Assembly (NCBI RefSeq): GCF_001659605.2
Contig: NC_035175.2
Span: forward strand, 28,181,705 to 28,245,704
DNA from: Manihot esculenta
Taxonomy: Eukaryota; Streptophyta; Magnoliopsida; Malpighiales; Euphorbiaceae
Direction: 5' to 3'
DNA: 64,000 bases
Shown here one piece after another: positions 44,413 through 55,682 of this stretch. The stretch's first letter is position 1; each line of letters opens with the position of its first letter. A program made the position numbers and the translations under genes. Below the pieces are notes generated by a model, which was given only the letters and a program-made list of their open reading frames with translations, searched no databases and was not told where the DNA came from.

Positions 44413-46666
44413 TGTAATACCCGGCTAGACTCCGGTATCGGAATTCCTACCGTCCGGTGGAATCTCGGATGTCGAAAACTTCTAGAAGGGTAAAGTCATG
44501 TTTTCATAAATGTTTTAATGTATTTTATGGTTTTAAGCAAAAAAGAAATTGAATTTTAAATGAAAAAGACCAAGGAGACATTTCCAGGTTCGGCCGCCGA
44601 ACCTCAAGTTCAGCCGCCGAACATTGGATGGTTTAGGGGGGCAAGTTAGGCTTCTGAAAGTTTCAAAGGTTCGGCCGCCGAACCTTATGTTCGGCTGCCG
44701 AACTTGCATGAGTTTTGGAGGCACTTTAGGCTGCCGAAAGGTGGTCTGCCAGCCCCTATATAAGAGCTCCATGGCCGAAACGGGCGAGTTTTCTCCCCAT
44801 TTTCGGCCACGGTGAGTTCCTGCTCTCCCATGGTTCGTTTTTTATGATTTTCCTTCGATCTTTCATGTTTTAACAAGCTTTATGTTGATTTGAAGATATT
44901 TAAACAAAAAGAGCGAGTTTTGGAAACTTGGAGACCAAAGAGCGGATTTCTCCCCATCTCCGAGTTGGATCGCCTCTCCTCTCATTCTTCAAGAGGTAAG
45001 AGTAGATCCATAGTTCCTTTAATGTTTTGAGCAAGTTTTATGAAGTTTCTGGGGGTAGAAATGCATGTTTAGGTTATGGTTAGTCTTATGGGTTTATGTT
45101 GATGTTTTGAACAATGTATGATATTTGTGGATGTTTGATGTGTTGTAGATGGGGTTTGGGATAGTTTGAAGCCCCTAGGAGCTTGTATACTTGAGTATGG
45201 ATGTTGTAGAATAGGAAAATGCTTGATTGAATGAGTTGGGAGGTTTTTATGCATGAAGAGGCTGAGTTTCTGCCCTTTGGGAAGAGCTCAGGTTCGGCAG
45301 CCGAAGGCTCTTTCGGCCGCCGAACCTGCCTTTGGTAGCATGTATCGGCTGCCGAACCCTGCCCCCGAAAGATGACTTTCAGCTCTGGAGGGAACCTTCG
45401 GCCGCCGAAAGTGCCGCCGAAGGTGCATGACTTTCGGCTCTGGAGGGACTTTCGGCCGCCGAACCTGCCGCCGAAAGTGCCCTGTTCAGCCTTCCTTTGC
45501 ATGATTTGTATGATTGTTTTAAGGTGTTTTAGGGGGTTTTTGGGAAGTATTTTAGAGTCATGCTTATGTATGTAGGTCCCTCATTTGAGTCCACCTGTGT
45601 AGGTTCGGACCCGAGGAATCGAGGACCCCAGCAGTGAGATAGCTGCTTCAGAGTCTTTAGAGCTTCAGCCAGAGGTGAGTGGTATACCTTATTACGTTTC
45701 AAAGTAAATAAATAAATTTTGAGCATGATACATGCATCATGAATGCCATGAGATATACTAGGGTGCTTGCATTAGAATTCACGAATATGTTGCATTGCAT
45801 AATATGCTGTTGATGTGGATGAATGTTGGATGATCCTTTGGCCGCACTACGTTATGATATGATGCGATACGGTATGGAAGACCAGTGAGGCCCATTCTAC
45901 GCTCCTGGCACTATGTAAGAGAAAGACCAGTGAGGCCCATTCTACGCCCCTGGCATATTGGAATGTTATGTTATGAATGTAATGTAAGAGAAAGACCAGT
46001 GAGGCCCAGTCTACGCCCCTGACACTATTGGATTCAGTAGTGAGCTATTGGTGACAAGTTCATCCTTGATGTGAATTGTTTGTGATGTGTTGCATTTCAT
46101 GAAAACATGAAATTTTAAATTGAATGTTTTATTATTCTGCTCACTGGGCTTTATAGCTCACCCCTCTCCCTTAACCCCCAGGTTTGCAGGTACAGGGTAG
46201 ACCAGGAGGTCAGCAGGAGTAGAGTCTTGTTTATGTAATAGATAGCTGTGGACATGAATATGATGTAATACAAAAGTATAGTATTGTACTGTTATGTAAT
46301 GATGATTATGGAAGTTTAGAGTTGTGCTTGACCACAGTATGTTGGTTATCCCTTTATGAGTACATGATCTTTTTTTATTGATGTTTATGTAAACCAAACT
46401 TAATATATGTTATGTTATGTTACCCCATTGGAGTATTTGATGAGGACTCCAATGAGGGGTTGATGCCTATGTTATGAATAGTGCATGCACAGTTTGAGTT
46501 TGGTGAATGAATGAAAAGAAAAGTTTAAAATTTTTATGTATGTTGTTGATCATGTATGGGATTAAACAGGTTTACAGGATGTATGTCAGGCTTGCTACGG
46601 GTCCCGGCGGCCTTATGCCGATCTGGATCCTAGCACCGGTAGCGGTCTGGTTTCCGGGTCGTTACA
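44413..46666 (+). repeat. Element VII, right LTR
   Basis: TGTAATACCCGGC to CGGGTCGTTACA, 2254 bp, matching the left LTR with scattered single-base changes and small offsetting indels. Confidence 0.92.
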
Positions 46667-46671
46667 GCAGT

Positions 46672-46925
46672 GATTTGCCCAAATCGCTTGCCCTAATCGC
46701 TGTCTATGAGTTAATCCCAGTTTTCTGCTTCAGCTTGATTTGAGCAGTGATTTGGCCAAATCACTTTGACCCAATCACTTTTCCAACTTTTTCTGTACTT
46801 TTTCTCCAACTTTCCATTTTCTTTCTTTTCTACAAAAACAAGATAAAAACCATAAATTAGGCTAAAAAATGTGTAAATAAGCAATAATAAAGATAATTAA
46901 AATGTGGCTAATTTATGTTTGATCA
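46672..46925 (-). mobile_element. LTR VI, proximal part (LTR start, minus strand)
   Basis: On the minus strand it starts at 46925 with TGATCAAACATAAATTAGCC. It then carries two clusters of the GTGATTTG..CAAATCAC word near 46667-46700 and 46744-46770. It abuts the VIII internal region at 46926, so VI was inserted into VIII or joined to it by deletion. Confidence 0.7.
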
Positions 46926-47351
46926 GTAAGCTCAAAGATTCAATTCAAGAGGCAATTCTCAACATGAATACAAGTCACTGCAATTGATTCTACATAAGTT
47001 TAAAGAGTCATCACATCAATGGGGGTCATGGCAAGAAAAACTCATCCAACATAGTTCATCAGTTTGAGTAGAGCAAAACAAGAAGAAGAGGAAGGTTGTG
47101 GTTGTGTGTGTGTTATTGAAAGCATAAACAATCAAACTAAAGGAAAACTGAAAGTAAAAAAATTGCATGAACAAAAATTGGAAAAAATTTCGCAGAACTG
47201 AAGGAGAAATCGCAAAAGAGAAGAGAAGAGAGAAGAAGAAGAGATATGCACCCCCACACTTAAATCATGCATTGTCCTCAATGTAAAAGAAAAGAAGAGA
47301 ACAAAGAAATCTGAATACTCCCCTGGGGTGTGGTGTGCATGGCGTGATCTC
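46926..47351 (-). other. Element VIII 3' untranslated tail
   Basis: On the minus strand it has TTGAGGACAATGCATGATTT then AAGTGTGGGGGTGC, the purine-rich landmark of Athila elements, and a long C/T-rich stretch. IX has the same landmark at 54773-54806. No gene is present. Confidence 0.65.
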
Positions 47352-49076
47352 TTAGGCAGAATGATGTTGTAGTGGAATTTCTTCCACCACTTGTACAGTG
47401 AATCCTTCAAAGTATGGTTTCAGACGATGCCCATTCACCTTGAAGATTTTTCTAGTCTCTATGCTTCGGATGTCTACAGCTCCATGTGGATAGGCATGCT
47501 CCACAATGAATGGTCCAATCCACCTAGACCGTAACTTTCCTGGAAATAATTTCAAACGAGAGTCAAAGAGTAAGACTTTATCACCAACCTCAAATTATTT
47601 TCTTGAAAGATGATTGTCATGGGAGGCTTTGGTTTTTGCTTTGTAGTTCCAAGAGTTCTCATATGCATCTCGTCTTATCTCTTCTAACTCTTGCAGTTGC
47701 AGTTTGCGATGATGTCCAGCTTCTTTGAGGTCCATGTTGCAATTCTTTACAGCCCAATATGCCTTGTGCTCAAGTTCAACTGGAAGGTGACAAGCTTTCC
47801 CATAGACTAATCTATAAGGAGACATACCTATGGGAGTCTTGTAGGCTGTTCTGTAGGCCCATAAAGCATCCTCCAATCTTGAGCTCCGATCCTTTCGGTT
47901 AGGAGAAACTATCTTTTCAAGGATGGCTTTGATTTCTCTGTTGGACACTTCAGCTTGCCCATTTGTCTGAGGGTGGTAGGCTGTGGATGTTCTATGGATC
48001 ACATTGTGCTTTCTGAGAAGACTTTCCACTACCTTATTGCAAAAGTGGGTCCCTCTGTCACTGATGATTGCTTTGGGTACTCCATGTCTGGTAAAGATGT
48101 TGGTCTTCACAAAGTCAACTACTGCTTTTGCATCATCAGTCTTTGTTGCCCTAGCTACCACCCACTTGGATACATAATCCACTGCAAGGATGATGTAAGT
48201 GTATCCAAAGGATGGTGGGAATGGGCCCATGAAGTCTATACCCCATACATCAAACACCTCACAGACCATGATGGGGTTCTGTGGCATTTGATTTCTTTTG
48301 CTCAGATTTTCAGTTTGTTGACACCTAGCACAAGATTTGCAAAACAGAAAGGCATCTCGAAACATAGTGGGCCAAAACAGACCACTTTCAAGTATCTTAT
48401 GAGCAGTCTTTCTTGGACCAAAGTGTCCACCACAACTATAGGAGTGACAAAAAGTGAGCACAGAAGCTATTTCTTGATCTGGAATACATCTCCTTATCAT
48501 TTGGTCAGCACAATATTTCCACAAATATGGCTCATCCCAAACATAGTATTTGGCATCTTTCTTGATTTTGTTTTTGGTATGCTTTGGCATGTAAGAAGGC
48601 AAGTTACCTGTGGCCAAGTAGTTCACCATGTCTACATACCATGGTTCATCAGATTGAGCAAGGAGGATTTGTTCAAGTAGGTCATTCTTACATTCTTCCA
48701 ATTCAAAAGGGTGTTGCAAAGGAAGACTAGAAGAGGAGGCGGGTTCAGAAGTCTCCTTCTGTGGAGGACTGGAGGAGCTTTCTTGCCTTGGAGACTGATG
48801 TAAGAGGTTCGGCGGCCGAAGGACTTCTGAGTTCAGCGGCCGAAGGTTTTTTGTCTGCCCAATGTCTTTCTGCAATGGTGCAGCAGAATTCGGTGCCTGA
48901 GGGGCAGTGAGATTCGGCGGCCGAAAGTGGGCTGAGTTCGGCGGCCAAAAGTTTTCAGCTTGCGCAACATCAATCTGCTGGATGCTGCAAACGGTTTCTT
49001 TGAGTTTAGGCTCTTTCTGACTTTCATTCCTGCAAAGATCGTCATTTAGAATACAATCTTGATTCTCATTAAACAC
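47352..49076 (-). pseudogene. Element VIII integrase with motif-rich N-terminal linker
   Basis: The 493-residue frame (49076-47595) opens with an acidic linker ([19 protein letters not shown]) and a Pro/Ser-rich stretch with repeated RPPN text from TTCGGC words. It then goes to [31 protein letters not shown], the segment that normally follows RNase H. The integrase zinc region ([24 protein letters not shown]) and core follow ([12 protein letters not shown] with the first Asp, ISDRGTHF with the second, [12 protein letters not shown] with the Glu). After one TAA at 47592-47594 the C-terminal domain continues to 47352. Apart from that stop the integrase looks intact, but no RT is encoded upstream. 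Confidence 0.85.
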
Positions 49077-49079
49077 ATC

Positions 49080-51370
49080 CTAGCTCAAGCAGTCAATAAT
49101 ATCAAGACCATAAACAGGGGACATATCATGTGGATATTTCATAGCATCATAGACATTGAATTTAATGACTTCCCCTTCAAATTCCATAGTCAAAGTACCA
49201 TCATGCACATCAATCTTAGTTCTAGCAATACTCAAGAAAGGACGTCCAAAAAGTATGTCAGAACTAGTATTGCAACTGTCTTCCTAAGTATCAATCACAT
49301 AAAAATCTGCAGGAAAGACAAATTCATCTACTTGAACTAACACATCTTCTAGAACACCTATGGGATGTACTACAGATCTATCAGCTAGTTGTATCACAAC
49401 TCTTGTTTCTTTCAATGCACATGCGTTCAGAGATTTATAGATGGAGAGAGGCATAACATTGATGGATGCACCAAGATCACATATGGCTTTCTTAATTCCT
49501 ACATTCCCAATCTTGCAAGAAATAGCAAACATACCTTTGTCTTTGCATTTAGTAGGGAGTTCTCTTTTAATCACAACAGTAACTACCTCACCTACACTTA
49601 CTTTCTCTCTTTCAGCAAGCTTTCTTCTATTAGTGCAAAGCTCTTTCAGAAATTTTGTGTACCTGGGAATCTGCTTTACAGCATCTAGCAGAGGTATGTT
49701 GATTTCCACTTTTCTGAAAGTCTCAAGGATCTCCTTTTCTTCCTTTTCTTTTTGTGTTCTTTCAAATCTTTTTGGAAAAGGAGGTGGAATCTGAAAACTT
49801 ACTTTTGGATCAGTCTTGTGCGCAGGAGGTGCTTCAGATTACATTGGTTCTTGTGCAAGTGTTTCAGATGGCGTAGGCTTTGGTGCAACTTGCTTTTTTT
49901 CCTCATATCTTGCATCTTGAAGTTCTTTTCCACTTCTCAAAGTAATAGCACTGACATTCTGTCTGGGATTGGTTTCAGTTTGAGAAGGGAGCTTACCTTG
50001 GGATTCAGATCTGCCTATGGATGCAGCCAGTTGTCCTATGTCCTGTCGTATGCCTTGCATGGCATTCACCATTGTCTCCATCATCTTTTCAAGGTGCTGA
50101 TTTGAACTTTGAGGTGCTGGTTGGGGTTGATTTCTTTGGTAATTTTGGTAATTCTGGTTGCTATTGGCCCTTCCGTAGCCGAAATTGGGATGGTCTTTCC
50201 AACCTGGATTGTAAGTATTTGAATATGGATCATGTCTAGGTTGGTTTTTGTACCCTCCAATGGCATTGACTTGATGATTGTCTTCTTGGAGCATAGGACA
50301 TTGATCAGTTGGATGTCCTACATATGAACAAATCCCACATGGCCTAGGTGGCTGGGGTGCTTGTATCTGTTAAACCAGTTCTATGGCAAAATTTTTCATA
50401 ACAGATGTCAGTTCAGAAATAGTAGGTGAACTTACCTCATTGGCTCTTTGCAGTTGTTTTTCTTCTCCATATTGCCTAGATGAGGCTGCAAGTGTGGAGA
50501 TTAACTCTCTCATCTCTCTAGGTATCTTGTCTGCAATGGATCCTCCACAAGCTACATCAATGAATCTCCTTTCTAAAGGAGACATTCCTCCATAGAAGAA
50601 TTGTATGAGAGACCTATCTGACATATCATGTTGTGGACAACCTGTTCACAGTCTTTCAAACCGTTCCCCATAATCATATAAATCCTCAGTTGGTTTCTGC
50701 CTTATACTAGTGATTTCTCTTATTATGCCAATTGACTTATGTGTTGGGAAGTATTTGTTCAAAAAGGTTTGGACCATATCATCCCAAGAAGTTATAGATC
50801 CAGGTGGCAAATAAAATAACCAATCTCTAGCAAAGTCATCTAATGAAAAAGGGAAAGCTCTTAACTTGACATGATCTTTAGAGATACCTTGAGGTCTCAT
50901 GGATGAACAAACAATAGTAAACTCTTTCAACTGCTTGTGTGGATTTTCATTTTCCAAACCTCTGAATTTATGGAGAAGATGAATCAAACCTGTTTTTAGA
51001 TCAAAGGGAACTGTCAGAGGTGGATAGGTGATGCAAAGTGGTGCATGATCACCTACAGGTGTTGCTAGTTCTCTCATGGTTCTTTCTCTTTGTGCTTGGG
51101 GCCTATTTGCTGGATTTTCTTGAATTATTTGGCCTTGGACAGCATGTCCATTATGGGCAGCAGCTTGTACTTGAGGTTCTGCCATTTGTGCAAGATTCGG
51201 TTGCTGGAGTGAAGCAAGTTCGGCGGCCGAAGGTTGATGGGGTTCGGTGGCCGAATGTTGGGCAGAATGCTCAGTAGCCTGTTTTCCTGATCTTCTGAGA
51301 GTGCATTCAATTTCTGGATCAAAGGGCAGTGTGTCCCTGCGTTCAGATCTGGTCATGAAAGAAAATAAAC
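49080..51370 (-). pseudogene. Element VIII gag and protease
   Basis: On the minus strand it starts MTRSERRDTLPFDPEIE and carries SAAEL text from a TTCGGC word near residue 50. The Athila capsid follows (PPLTVPFDLKTGLIHLLHKF, ARDWLFYLPPGSITSWDDM, FLNKYFPTHK, KPTEDLYDYGERFERL). Next come a CCHC knuckle CGICSYVGHPTDQC, a Gln/Asn-rich spacer, and a protease with KKAICDLGASINVMPLSIYK (Asp near 49470). Stops near 50644, 50368, 49837, 49282 and 49079 interrupt one continuous frame. It would make the particle and the processing protease. Confidence 0.88.
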
Positions 51371-51384
51371 AAGTAAAATCAATT

Positions 51385-51402
51385 CCCCGGCAACGGCACC
51401 AA
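51385..51402 (-). promoter_or_regulatory. Primer binding site of element VIII
   Basis: On the minus strand TTGGTGCCGTTGCCGGGG, five bases after the LTR end, is the primer site usual for Athila elements (Asp-tRNA type). Confidence 0.85.
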
Positions 51403-51406
51403 TTTT

Positions 51407-51533
51407 TGACTCGCGGTTGTCGAAGCCGGTCAAAAATAACCTTTCCAGTTATCAACAATTTTACAACTGCAGATAGTGGTAAAGGATCAAATCCATAGAG
51501 AATTGATAACCAATCTATTTTTCTTAACAAGAC
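51407..51533 (-). repeat. Element VIII 5' LTR, terminal 127 bp
   Basis: Matches the ends of the IX LTRs (complement of GACCGGCTTCGACAACCGCG then AGTCA). It is continued at 57381 beyond element IX. Confidence 0.85.
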
Positions 51534-53227
51534 TGATAGAGCATATTTTAGTCCATATTATCATGATGTTATTGATGTCTATTTACATCTTTTCTACCTA
51601 ATTTTGTGGTTTTAATCATGTTTTGAATATATTAGGTGTAAAGAGACAATCCAGAGAAAATGCTCTTAAAACTGCCAAAAAGTGCCAAATCTGGAAAAGC
51701 CACCTTCGGAAGCACTTTCGGAAGCCGAAAGTCAGCCACCTTCGGAGGCACTTTCGGAAGCCGAAAATGCCCTCCAAATCCGAAACTCCACCACCTTCAG
51801 CGGCACCTTCGGCCGCCAAACCTCTTCTCCAGAGCCGAAAGTCCAACTTTCAGGGGCGAGTTTAGGGGGCCGAAACTTCCTTCAAATTGCCTCTTCCTTA
51901 TTCAAGAAGCCAAATCTTGAAGATCATATGTTTCCCACTTCATGCCACACACATTCAAGATTTAAAAGGGGGCTCCACCTTCCTTATTTAAGCATGGGTG
52001 GCAAAGAGAATTCAAGAAGACTTCTTGGATACCTAGGACAACTACTTGAAGATCTTGGACAGCAATTTAAAGACCAAAGTGCCCCTCACTTACAACTCAT
52101 CACATGCACCACGTTTTTGCCTTCACCCATGCACAAAGAAGGCACATGATTGACCAAGGGCACTTTGAGGAGCCTCTAAAAGACTCATGGACTGCCATCA
52201 AACCCTAAGGAGCCTCTCAAGATCTATTTAAAGGCTTCAAGAAGACCAAGGAAGGCAGATTTGAATCTCCCAACTTCTCCAAAGTTCGGCCGCCGCTCCT
52301 CCTCCACTTTTGCCACCACCGGTTTCTCTTCCCTCTTCATCTTCTTCTTCTATTTTTTCTGTTTTGGTTCAGCCATGAGTGGTTGAAACCCTTATTCTAG
52401 TTGAGGATTGGTTGAAACTAAGGTTATTTAATGGATTGTGATATCTGATTATAAACTTTATCTTTGATTTGTTCAATATTCATGCAATTGATGCTTTAAT
52501 TCCAAGATTGCTTTGTTGTTTTGATCAAATTGGCCTCTTGATTCTGAATTGCAAGGTAATTGATTGTTGGTTGGGATATTTTTTAGTCCGTAATTGCTGG
52601 AAATATTTTGTCCATAGAACACTTGGTGTAAAAACCAAGGAATTGTATGATCTAGCACCATGTTCAAGCGTTTGGAGTAGCTAGGGTTGGATCTTTCTAG
52701 TTCTTTATGCAATTAACAATTGTTTTGATGCCTTTAGCCCAAGGACATTCCTTGGCAATTTGTTGATTAGTAATTGATTAGAGGACATTCCCTAATTGAT
52801 TTGTTCATAAGGAAAGACATGGTGGTGTGAAGCGTTTTCCACCCCCATAACTAACCTATTGATTCAATCAAGGTAACATATGTTTCAATGATCAATCCAA
52901 ACAACCAAGGTGGATCCATATCTTCAAATAGACCTTTCTCATATTGATTTCCTCTTTATTTTTATTACTTGCTGTTCTAATCGCTTACAATAGTTGTTAG
53001 TCAAAATCAATCTCAAAACTCCCCTTTTTCTTTAATTGCATTTTACTTCTATTGCTCTTTAGTTACTTGCTTTCAATTGTGCATTCAATTGATTCTCTTG
53101 GTCTTGATTAAAAAAAATAGACTTGTTATCAATTCTCTGTGGATTCGATCCTTTACCACTATCTGCAGTTGTAAATTGTTGATAACCGTGAAGGTTATTT
53201 TTGACCGGTTTCGACAACTGCGAGTCA
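51534..53227 (+). repeat. Element IX, left LTR
   Basis: TGATAGAGCATATTTTAGTCC to CTGCGAGTCA. It holds TTCGGMAGCCGAAA-type and TTCGGCCGCC words (51710-51870), the CATGAGTGGTTGAAA phrase, the CCAAGGA-CAT-TCCTTGG hairpin (52739-52755) and the CTTTACCACTATCTGCAG phrase. The small frames inside are not genes. Confidence 0.92.
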
Positions 53228-53232
53228 AAAAT

Positions 53233-53250
53233 TGGCGTCGTTGCCGGGGA
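53233..53250 (+). promoter_or_regulatory. Primer binding site of element IX
   Basis: TGGCGTCGTTGCCGGGGA, five bases after the LTR end; Athila-type Asp-tRNA primer site. Confidence 0.88.
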
Positions 53251-53278
53251 ATTGATTTTACTTGTTTATTTTTCTTTC

Positions 53279-54689
53279 ATGACCAGATCTGAATGCAAGA
53301 ACACACTACCCTTTGATCCAGAAATTGAACGCACCATTAGAAGATTAGGAAAGCAAGCTGCCAAGCATTCTGCCATACCTTCGGCCGCCGAACCCCATCA
53401 ACCTTCGGCCGCCGAACTTGCTTCATTCCAGCCGCCGCGCATCATCTCACCCAAGTAAGTCACCATCACAGATCTGAATCATGGGTGAGGTAAGTAGATC
53501 TGATCTTTCTTTTCTGACATCTTTTATGAAAGACCTTGCCATAGAAATAGTTCGACAGGTTCAAGCATCCCAGCCACCAAGGCCATATGGGATCTGTTCA
53601 TATGTAGGACACCCAACTGATCAATGTCCTACACGTTATAAGTATGACCAACAAGTACATATATTTGGAGGATTCTATGAACAGCCAAGACATGATCCGT
53701 ACTATGACACATACAATCCAGGTTGGGGACCATATCCAGGCTTTAGTTATGAAGGGGCTAACAACTACCAGGACTATGAAGGATATCAAACCCAACCAGC
53801 ACCTTCAAGTTCAGATCAACACCTTGAAAAGATGATGGAAACAATGATAAATTCCATACAAAGCATGCGACAGGACATGAGACAAGTGACCGCCTCAATG
53901 AATGCAACCATGTTAAGAAAAGAGGAAGAGTTTCAAGATGATGAGACAGATGATGAAAGTTGGCAAGTGCAAGAACAAAGTGCTAAAGAGAAACAACCAG
54001 AAAACTGTTTGTCCAAACCAACTGATCAAACAGAACTTGTTGATAGTTTAGATATCATTGATTGTTTGAGCAAAGATATTTTTGATATAAAAGATGATAT
54101 TCTAACCAATGATTTATGCAGGGAGGCTAGCCAAAAAGATGAAGAAAGCCAGAAAGAGCCAAAACTGAAAGAGACTGTCTGTAGCATCCAACAGATTGAC
54201 CTTGCGCAGACTGAAGACTTTCGGCCGCCGAACTCAGCCATCCTTCGGCCGCCAAACATCATTGCCTTTTAGACGCCGAATTCCTCACCACAGCCTGCCT
54301 CGCAAACGGAAACCAATTCAGCCATGGATCCAATGCAAACAGCCCATGCTCACAAGGAACAAATGGTATTACAAGCAGCTAAACCAAAGGAGCATGTGGA
54401 TCAATGCCTTCCCAAACCTCCGGATAAGGTAGAGTTTGTTTTGCCTGAATTCAGTACCAAATTGCAGCTAGCCATAGAGAAACATGAATTGGAGTTCAAA
54501 ATGTTACCCAATCATCTCAAGAATCCAAACATGAGAACTAGAGGCACACCTCATCTGAAAGAGAAAAAGCTAATCATGTTACTTCATGAGTACATGGAAA
54601 AAGTAAGATGGGCTATGACCAAATCAAAAGGAGTACTACACTTTCTACTCAATACAGTTGGGACTCTTTTCCCTTCCCCAATTACTTGA
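53279..54689 (+). pseudogene. Element IX gag remnant without capsid
   Basis: The first 60 residues (MTRSECKNTLPFDPEIE, then SAAEP and SAAEL from two TTCGGC words) match the VIII gag start and end at a TAA near 53457. A second frame (53481-54272) resumes after the capsid with SFMKDLAIEIVRQVQASQPP and a knuckle in which the first Cys reads Tyr (YGICSYVGHPTDQC). It continues with a Tyr/Asn/Gly-rich spacer, a coiled segment (DQHLEKMMETMINSIQSMRQ) and an acidic tail (FRPPN text). After one stop it goes on in frame to 54689 (KLQLAIEKHELEFKMLPNHL). It is probably a non-functional RNA-binding remnant. The frame is unusually long for dead DNA. Confidence 0.75.
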
Positions 54690-55682
54690 GCCTTGATCAA
54701 GTGGATCGCACCATGCACACCACACCCAGGGGAGTACTCAGTTTCCTTTCCTCTTTTATGTTTCTTATACATTGAGGACAATGCATGATTTAGGTGTGGG
54801 GGTGCATATCTCTGAATTTTTACTTTTAAGTTTATTTTTGCTTTAATCTTTAGTTTGCTTGCATTAGGAAAAGTTTTTCATTTTTGTTATTTTTATGCTT
54901 TCAATAACACATACACAACCACAACCTTCTTCTTCTTTTTGTTTTGCTCTACTCAAACTGATGAACTATGTTAGATGAGTTTTTCTTGCCATGACCCCAT
55001 TGATGTGATGACTCTTTAAACTTATGTTGAATCAATTGCAGTGAGTTATATTCATGTTTGAGAATTGCCTTTTGAATTGAATCTTTGAGCTTGCCATTGG
55101 TGAAAAATATATTGATGACCCTCAATTGATGAGAATAAATTGAAAGTTGTGTGAATGAACTTAACATGACTTGATTTAGCAATTGGTGTTGATTTGTTCA
55201 AATCATTGAGAGAAAGAAAATTCAGCAAAGGTAAAGTCCTCAAAAGCACAAATTCAAAAATTGTTCCAATGGTCAAAAGACTAAGAACAAGGCTAGTAGC
55301 CACTTGGATAGGTGACCAATTGAAAAATATAAACCATGACAATCAAAACTAGGTTGGTGACCTTTCCAAGCAAAATCTAAAGTGCAAAAGCCTGAATAAA
55401 GTACTTCAAGGTAAGGGCAAGTCACACTAAAAGCTGGAAAAAGTCTTAACAAATAATGTGCATGTATGGTCTCTCTTGAGGAAGACAAATCCTAGCAATG
55501 GTAAGTAAAGGGAAACAAGGAGAAAGGTGAGTAATCTTCATGCATATATTCTTCACTGCAATGCTTCAAAATAGGTATCTTGAGTAAGAGCTTAAGTGGA
55601 AATAAGGATCTAGAGCAAAGAAAGCTTATTTGACTATGTTTATTTGCTTGAGGACAAGCAAAAGGCTAAGTGTGGGGGTATT
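54690..55682 (+). other. Element IX 3' untranslated region and polypurine tract
   Basis: Non-coding. ATTGAGGACAATGCATGATTT and GTGTGGGGGTGC near 54770-54806 match the VIII tail. GGCTAAGTGTGGGGGTATT at about 55662-55682, right before the LTR, is the likely plus-strand primer. Confidence 0.7.

Larger units (their letters stand above)
36760..46666 (+). mobile_element. Element VII: complete chromovirus (Ty3/gypsy) with 2254-bp LTRs
   Basis: LTRs at 36760-39013 and 44413-46666 have equal length and few differences. The target duplication GCAGT is at 36755-36759 and 46667-46671. A Met-tRNA primer site at 39017 and a hairpin plus polypurine tract before the right LTR complete the structure. The internal region holds gag, protease, RT, RNase H, integrase and a C-terminal chromodomain, the order of plant chromoviruses (Tekay/del type by overall look). 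Five in-frame stops and one frameshift disable it. It is inserted in LTR VI. Confidence 0.93.

Noticed and set aside
47955..48680. 241-residue plus-strand frame
   Set aside because: Lies antisense to the integrase of element VIII; the minus frame has the catalytic motifs.
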